Origin: Taenia hydatigena
Taxonomy: Eukaryota; Platyhelminthes; Cestoda; Cyclophyllidea; Taeniidae
NCBI GenBank assembly: GCA_036345935.2
Contig: JADWOT020000001.1
Location: 30,385,062-30,449,061, forward strand
Direction: 5' to 3'
DNA: 64,000 bases
Of this stretch, positions 58,827-64,000 are shown in pieces (the stretch's first letter is position 1; each line of letters starts with the position of its first letter). Made by a program: the position numbers and the translations under genes. The notes beneath the pieces are model-generated. The model was not told the origin of the DNA. It made no database searches and saw nothing but the letters and a program-made list of their open reading frames with translations.

Positions 58827-59870
58827 CTAACAACTTAAACAGCAGAAGATGCGCCATCTTCCTGCGCGTCCTCTTCTTACTCCGGGTTGGTGTTTTGGCC
58901 CTAAAAGATTAAGTGAAAAAGAGAAGGGTGAGGATGAGAAATGAGGAGGAGGAGGAGAGCGTATGAGTATGGAGAGCTTACGGGGGTGCTGAGCATTCCA
59001 CTCCCGCCACCAGCGTTCAGCTAAAAGATGGAACAAGACCATATCGACGTGGATAATGCCTGTAAATTAAGTGCTTTAAAGTGGAAGTAGCGCTAATGCT
59101 ACTGCTAGCTGCCCAAATAATGAGAGCAAGTCAGCTGAAAGACGTATGCTGAGTCTGCACGTAATTATGGACCAAGTGATTGAGCAGAGTAGCATGAAGT
59201 ACGTCTTGATCCTGAGCCGCTATGTAACTCCTACAAAGTGATTTGATCAGTATGCGGAGGCTGAGAAGGAGGGAAAGAAGGGAGCGAGACGTACTTGGGT
59301 CGGTGCCTGGACACACGGCCCCAGTGGCCGGTGCAACCTCCTCGTCACGAAGGGAAGAGATTGCAAAGCTGGTTGTCTCCCGGTCCACTGAGGCCGGTGG
59401 CAATCTTCGGTGGTGGCGCCCATAGGGTCTTGCCTCAACACCAACTGAGCGCCGGTGGCGCTCCCCCGCCCCACCTTCCTTCCTTGTCACATCTACAAGG
59501 CAGCAGATTTATTAGCGAAATGGAGACACATACAGTCGACAAGGGTTCCGGCGAATCCAACGATTCCCCACATGTAAAACCATGTGAGTAGGTTCAGTGC
59601 ACTGCTGCTCAAATTGAGCAGTGCGATGCCCACATACGCGAGCAGGAATACGGCGTAGAACACTCCTTCTTTCGACAACATCGCGAGTGAATCACGGAAA
59701 TATGAAACTGGCGACGATGCGCTTGACAGCACATCGATCGTTGGATCGAAGATGAAAATTTGAAATGCACGTGACAGCGTGCAATGAGTGAAGCAGACTG
59801 GTCGTAAATGACAGAGAAATGTGAGGCTTTGTGGACGATCTGGACCAAGAGAGTTTTGACGCTTAAATAG
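58827..59870 (-). CDS. B gene, right copy: two-helix membrane protein
   Basis: Minus-strand exons 59,534-59,870, 59,295-59,492, 58,982-59,020 and 58,827-58,900, with consistent phases and 41, 274 and 81 nt introns. The first exon is open throughout from an acceptor (actacag|), contains FQIFIFDPTIDVLSSASSP and two hydrophobic helices (VFYAVFLLAYVGIALLNL, LLTWFYMWGIVGFAGTLV). The second is basic and polar (RHRRSVGVEARPYGRHHRR, then an acidic RDEEVAPATG). The micro-exon gives ERWWREWNAQHP. The last ends in RAGRWRIFCCLSC, a Cys-rich terminus that could be lipidated. Unlike the left copy it has no premature stop in this span. The ATG used in the left copy is GTG here, and 5' exons further up are unresolved, so completeness is unproven. 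Family unknown. Confidence 0.55.
58982..59020 (-). CDS. 39-nt micro-exon of the B gene, right copy
   Basis: Same length and borders as 18,915-18,953; differs by Asp to Glu at its start and synonymous changes. Confidence 0.55.
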
Positions 59871-60489
59871 CTGTAGTTAATGTAGACAGATTGAAGCACA
59901 CTAAGTGACATGTTGTTAGGCTTCGAGGGTGGTTTGGACAATGCGAAAGCTAAAAGCAGAATTGAGGGGTCTTCATGGATCATGTCCGGTGGTAATGCAA
60001 TAAGAGGAGTGAAGGAACAAAAAGTCAGCGATAAGGTATGAGATGATGCAGTCATCGGTAAAAGGTGTTCCGGCAACCCATTTTCTTCTCTTTGTTGAAT
60101 ATATGCATTCTACCCTGATATTTTGCCTTCGTTCGCCTTCAAGGGAGCCTTCGAACCCCACAATAGGGAGCTGACTCAGAAGTGGGCTTATGAGGCAGAG
60201 GGGAAAAAGGAAAAGAAGGAGGAGAAGGAGGAGGGACCGCAAGGACAAACTCACAAGAGTGAAAGATTATGGATGCGATTATTAGCCCTAACATTATCTG
60301 TGGCTCAGTAAACATTCTCATACTCTCTTAGCATTCTCATGTCCCCTGACGGAGGGAATCAAACAGTTTAGATCAATTCACGCAAAAGTAATCCTGTTAA
60401 CTTGTCATGATCAACTATCTTAGCAAAATCGAATCCGTCTTCACAATAGCATTTGGGTTATTGGCAGATCAGATAAGTTCAGACAATTA

Positions 60490-60950
60490 CAAGTCATGTC
60501 ATGACAGCTACCACACGAGGTAGAAGGTCAGGTGGCACAACACTGAATGGAACAACTGCCAATGCGACTGATGCTCAAATCAGGAAGCAATTACGAAATT
60601 GTTACTTGAATCAGGAAGTAAGTAAGAAGTTGGTTACTGTGCCACCGCGTCTACGTGTAGTGAGATGCGCAGGCATCGTAACTGCAAATTGCCAACTCAA
60701 AACGTAGCTTACACTCCACCAGCCAAGAAGACGTTCAACGGAATTTCGTAGAAATGCGTATCTTTTGTAAAGGTGATTGACACATGCAAGACTATGTAAG
60801 TAGAGTCAGTCCATTGCTCCATTTGAGCAACCCGTCTATTCGTTTTGAATGTGAACCTTGCTACAAAACACATGCTTGAAGCAAATTGAAGTGTACAGCT
60901 ACTTGACAAAACGACATTGCTCGCTGTAGTTTGAACCACTTTCACGATTT
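60490..60950 (-). repeat. R-tail and decayed B fragment, right arm
   Basis: Inverse of 8,050-8,540 with very high similarity, closer to that copy than to 17,000-17,410. Contains the same worn B membrane-exon piece (gtctattcgttttgaatgtg..., tccatttgagcaac). Confidence 0.55.
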
Positions 60951-61235
60951 GTTGGCAAACCTAACAGTATCACTATTATGCATTTATATTACTGATATAC
61001 AAATATTAACAACTTTCTCGTATTGCTCACTTTGTAAATTGGAATTGGTGTGTTTGCTACTTAACTTATACGCGAAAGTCGAAACTTTAAGTATTTATCG
61101 TAATTATAATCCCATCGTAAATGCACTAATACTTACAATTCGTTTGTTTTACCGGACGAACTACGAACTGATTAATCGGATTTGTGCGCGACTTGCGTAA
61201 GCGGTGCGCGGTTTTGGGGATAATTTTGTGGAGTA

Positions 61236-61271
61236 ATGCGCCTTTATCCGCTGCTAAAAGTTGGGAGCCCG
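61236..61271 (+). CDS. Putative first exon of the block A gene, right arm
   Basis: ATG to a consensus donor (cccg|gtaagt), 36 nt, encoding MRLYPLLKVGSP. Best donor of the three copies. Confidence 0.35.
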
Positions 61272-62133
61272 GTAAGTATTGAGTACCTTTCGAGCATTTT
61301 TAGTTATTTAGTTGTTGTGAGGTACTTTAAATGTCGATTTTCTTTTATACACATACCTGTTGGGGTAGAAGCAAATGCCTCTTAATGTGAATGTTGACGG
61401 CTACTTTTCAAGTGCAAGGTCTCCTCATGTGCATTTTTCGGTGTGTAGAGATAAATTGCGGCTGTTGCAGCAGATTGTGGGGTCGTTGGTATTCTTGCTG
61501 ACGTTTGAATTTGAGTGATGAGGCATAATTTTGTGGAGAGGTGCTAAAACCTTACGAAGTGCTTGGCAATTACTTGCTTGTTGGTTTCTTGCGATTAATC
61601 ACCCACTTTATGAATGTGTGTAGGCGCATGCTTTTGCTTTATTTGTCAGTTTATTTGTTAGACCAACCGTTTCAGAAATAGCTGCAGTTGCTGTCATAAC
61701 TTTTTGTTTTCCATTTGCATTGCCTAATCACGTTGATTTTTTTACTGCAAAACACTTCTTTGGATTAAGTACGATTGGTTTGACTGTTTTTAAGCGGTTT
61801 GTTATATTAGTAAGAGTGAGTTTTGATGAATGCGGTCCAATTTAATGAAGGGACTTGTAAGTTTGGTAAAGTAAACGCAAAAGTCTCATAATGTGGCTGT
61901 TAGGACGTTTTATCTTCCAACTGCGGTGCCTACTCACGTACACTTTTCGCTGTGTGGCACTTGAAGCGAAAAGTTAAGATTGTTTTGGCAATTTGTAATT
62001 TGTTTGCTTTTTAACGGCGATGGATTTTGTTGGGAGGAGTTCTAACGTTGCTAAGGACATGGTAACCGATCACTGTTGTTTTCTTGCTAATAAGTATTCA
62101 CCATATTTATAAGTCTTTTTATGCATTATTTAG

Positions 62134-62225
62134 CTCGTTTTCGTGCTAAAATAGACACTGAAGAAGAAGCTGCAGCAGTAATGGGTACGAATCTCACCGT
62201 CGCTATCACTTCACATATTTCTCAG
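62134..62225 (+). CDS. Second exon of the block A gene, right arm
   Basis: 92 nt, acceptor tatttag| and donor ctcag|gtaaga, encoding RFRAKIDTEEEAAAVMG, then TNLTVAITSHISQ. Splice sites intact. Confidence 0.55.
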
Positions 62226-62277
62226 GTAAGATTGGATTGTGTTTAATGAGTTGTTGCTGTCCCTTTTTGTGTGCAGT

Positions 62278-62437
62278 AATGGAATCAATGTGCGTTCATA
62301 TGTTGGGTGGGAAAGTGCTGTTCTTTATCTGCTTTACCTGCGCTATTTTCATCACTATGATATGCGTGTTGGCGCACATAGGGATGGCGGAGGAGTGTTG
62401 TGTTGATGCGATCCTTGCTGTGAAACATGTTGTGTAG
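62278..62437 (+). CDS. Hydrophobic exon of the block A gene, right arm
   Basis: Same frame as 6,560-6,745: MESMCVHMLGGKVLF, a hydrophobic FICFTCAIFITMICVLA, then CVDAILAVKHVV and a stop. Slightly shorter than copy 1. Joining phase to the previous exon unresolved. Confidence 0.35.
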
Positions 62438-63009
62438 GGGGCCTCGTTGATGACTTAATGGCAGGTTGCTCAGCTTTGATGGCATGAGTTGGTGTCTCTG
62501 AGTGTGGTAGACGCAGCAGTGGTAGGAGCGGAGGAAGAAGAAGTGACAAGTTGGAAGCTTTGGCATCACCACGCAGACTGTGCTTTGTAGCAGTCTTATG
62601 TGTTTGCTTGTTGAGGTGTTTGTTTCTTGTTTTCCTATCAGTAGTTATGGCTGTGTATGTTAGCTTTGCAGCCCATTGGAGCCTCACACATCGGTCTTGT
62701 CATTGTTTGGTGTTTTTTCCTTTTCTGATGCTACAAACTTACCTTGGTGGTTGTGATGGTGAAGTAACATGCGATGAGTGTGTGGAGTGGTAGGCAATAC
62801 AAGATGTTGGAGTGATTCGCGGTGGCGGTGGTGGTGGTGGCGGTGGCGTCTCCGTCTGAGTTGTGCGATGCGGCTGTCGGCATGGGCGACAGGGTCTACT
62901 ACTGCTACTATGCCTCCGTATGTTTGTCTTCGCGGGCATGAGTGGCTGGGTGAGTAAGTGGGTGGGTGGCGGCGAAGGAGGGGAAAGGCTGGGGGAGCTC
63001 TGTCGTGGG

Positions 63010-63121
63010 TGTGTGAAAGAGTGAAGGGGACGTTCTCTTACGACGACGACGACGACGCCGAGTGGAAGCGCTATGGGTCTGATTTCACTGGTGGCAACTG
63101 TGGCATATTTTGCTTCCGGAG
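63010..63121 (+). CDS. Acidic exon of the block A gene, right arm
   Basis: VCERVKGTFSYDDDDDAEW, then FTGGNCGIFCFR, to a donor ccggag|gtgcgg (the other copies have the stronger gtacgg). Confidence 0.4.
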
Positions 63122-63459
63122 GTGCGGAAATGTATTTGCTGTGGGAGGGTGGCGGTTAATTTGTTGCTGACTGCATAGGTGATAAGTAGTGATGCATCAT
63201 TTCAGAGGAGGTAAGTAGTCGAGCAGGGGGGGGGGAGGAGGCGGGGGCGGGTGTCGTGCTACTCCCACTACTATTGCGACTTAGTCTGAGGAGTGAGAAT
63301 GGATGGCAAAGGGGTTGAAAAGGAGGGGGTGGGAAGGACGGCGTTGGGAGCATCTAGGGTAGAAAGCTGAGGCGGTTTCCGACCTCACCTGGACTAATTA
63401 CTATCGAAGTTGGGGTGGTGGGTGGCTTGTGCGCTGTGGCATGGCGCTTGGGTGGATTC

Positions 63460-63805
63460 GCGGTGGTCCCTCGTGCTGGCATGAGGATTGGGAGGCCCTT
63501 GCCGATCTACGTTTTGCTCTTAGGAGGAGACCTATTTGTGAGCTATTTCTCAGTGTTTCAGGTGCAATTCTCCCGGCCTACCTGGGGGATGGGGTGATGG
63601 TGGGTACTCCACGGCACATCGACAGTTGGTGGACGCAGATGAATTTACTCAGGGGACGACTCAGCCCTTCTATGCTTTGCCACCTCCTCTGTTTCCTGCT
63701 TCTGCCAATGCCGCTGGTGCCGCTGCTGTTGCTGCGTATGCGTGAACATCACCGGTGAGGACATTCGTCCCTTCATCCAACGATTCCTATCGCAACAACA
63801 GTATC
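63460..63805 (+). pseudogene. 3' exon region of the block A gene, right arm
   Basis: One frame reads ELFLSVSGAILPAYLGDGVM, then VGTPRHIDSWW. Another, after a possible acceptor (tactcag|, near 63,642), reads QPFYALPPPLFPASANAAG and ends AAYA with a stop. A third runs through a Cys cluster (CFCQCRWCRCCCCVC) to NITGEDIRPFIQRFLSQQQ and a donor at 63,806. Which is used cannot be decided by eye. Confidence 0.35.
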
Positions 63806-64000
63806 GTAAGTCCTTTACATTGATTAGCTGTTATCAATGGCGTCTCGCCTTTCTGCAACACGTGGCCACACAGGAGCTTCAAGTTATTACAGATTCACTG
63901 CGGATAGTGTGTTTTGTCTAGGTATACAAGTGAATCATCCACATCAAGTTTCATGCCTTTCTTGGATTTATGTAAAGCCCTTATGCAGTTAACTTGCTCA

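Larger units (their letters stand above)
57680..64000. repeat. Right arm of a large inverted duplication (blocks B and A)
   Basis: Inverse of 14,030-19,860: B gene at 58,827-59,870, R-tail at 60,490-60,760, block A from 60,760. The similarity continues to the last base (ttaacttgctca is the inverse of tgagcaagttaa at 14,034 and 5,036), so the arm extends beyond the window. The promoter-like block at 57,735-57,850 is in the same orientation as 19,480-19,600, so the inversion boundary is not perfectly clean there. Confidence 0.8.

Noticed and set aside
62820..62860. Gly-rich run (ggtggcggtggtggtggtggc) as a coding low-complexity domain
   Set aside because: A simple repeat of variable length between copies, open in more than one frame; cannot be assigned.

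Overview
This is eukaryotic sequence, most likely from a flatworm and plausibly a taeniid tapeworm. The reasons are very short GT-AG introns (a 41-nt intron recurs four times), a 39-nt micro-exon, sparse genes, many decayed gene pieces, and a triplicated exon whose Ser/Thr-rich, hydrophobic C-terminus resembles the tails of taeniid oncosphere antigens. There is no operon structure, no ribosome-binding-site logic, no rRNA or tRNA that I can recognise and no CRISPR array. One 100-N assembly gap lies at 27,912-28,011. Organism and family names are inference; nothing was searched against a database.

Layout. 1-540: a broken RRM-protein fragment (RBM19/MRD1-like). 980-3,240: repeat unit E (surface-protein tail) followed by repeat R. 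3,540-8,540: block A copy 1, carrying minus-strand exons of an unrecognised gene. 8,540-11,000: little recognisable. 11,000-12,090: a second E copy. 12,600-19,860: block A copy 2 followed by block B, a small two-helix membrane-protein gene on the plus strand. 20,553-20,890: an intronless, decayed B relative. 20,900-26,190: nothing recognised. 26,559-27,620: the 3' half of a multi-exon gene ending in a membrane anchor. 28,000-30,300: nothing recognised. 30,670-34,930: a small cluster built around a secreted cationic peptide gene (31,321-31,692, minus) with at least two decayed paralogues and shared promoter sequence. 36,699-36,869: an orphan exon of the B family. 38,000-49,300: mostly decayed tandem and dispersed repeats, including an inverted R copy. 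52,500-54,870: E plus R again. 55,420-56,640: the longest R copy. 56,800-57,140: two truncated B pieces in tandem. 57,680-64,000: an inverted copy of the B and A blocks that runs off the window end.

The window is therefore a duplication-rich, gene-family-birth-and-death locus. About 7 kb (A plus B) is present as inverted arms 38 kb apart, A is present a third time, and E and R are each present in several copies. The copies carry different stops, frameshifts, lost splice sites and deletions, so few are likely intact. The best-supported intact gene is the 123-codon intronless secreted peptide. It has a signal peptide, an acidic propeptide and a 46-residue Arg/Lys-rich amphipathic C-terminal part, the layout of cathelicidin-type host-defence peptide precursors. 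I regard this gene, its dead paralogues and their conserved promoter as the most interesting part of the window.
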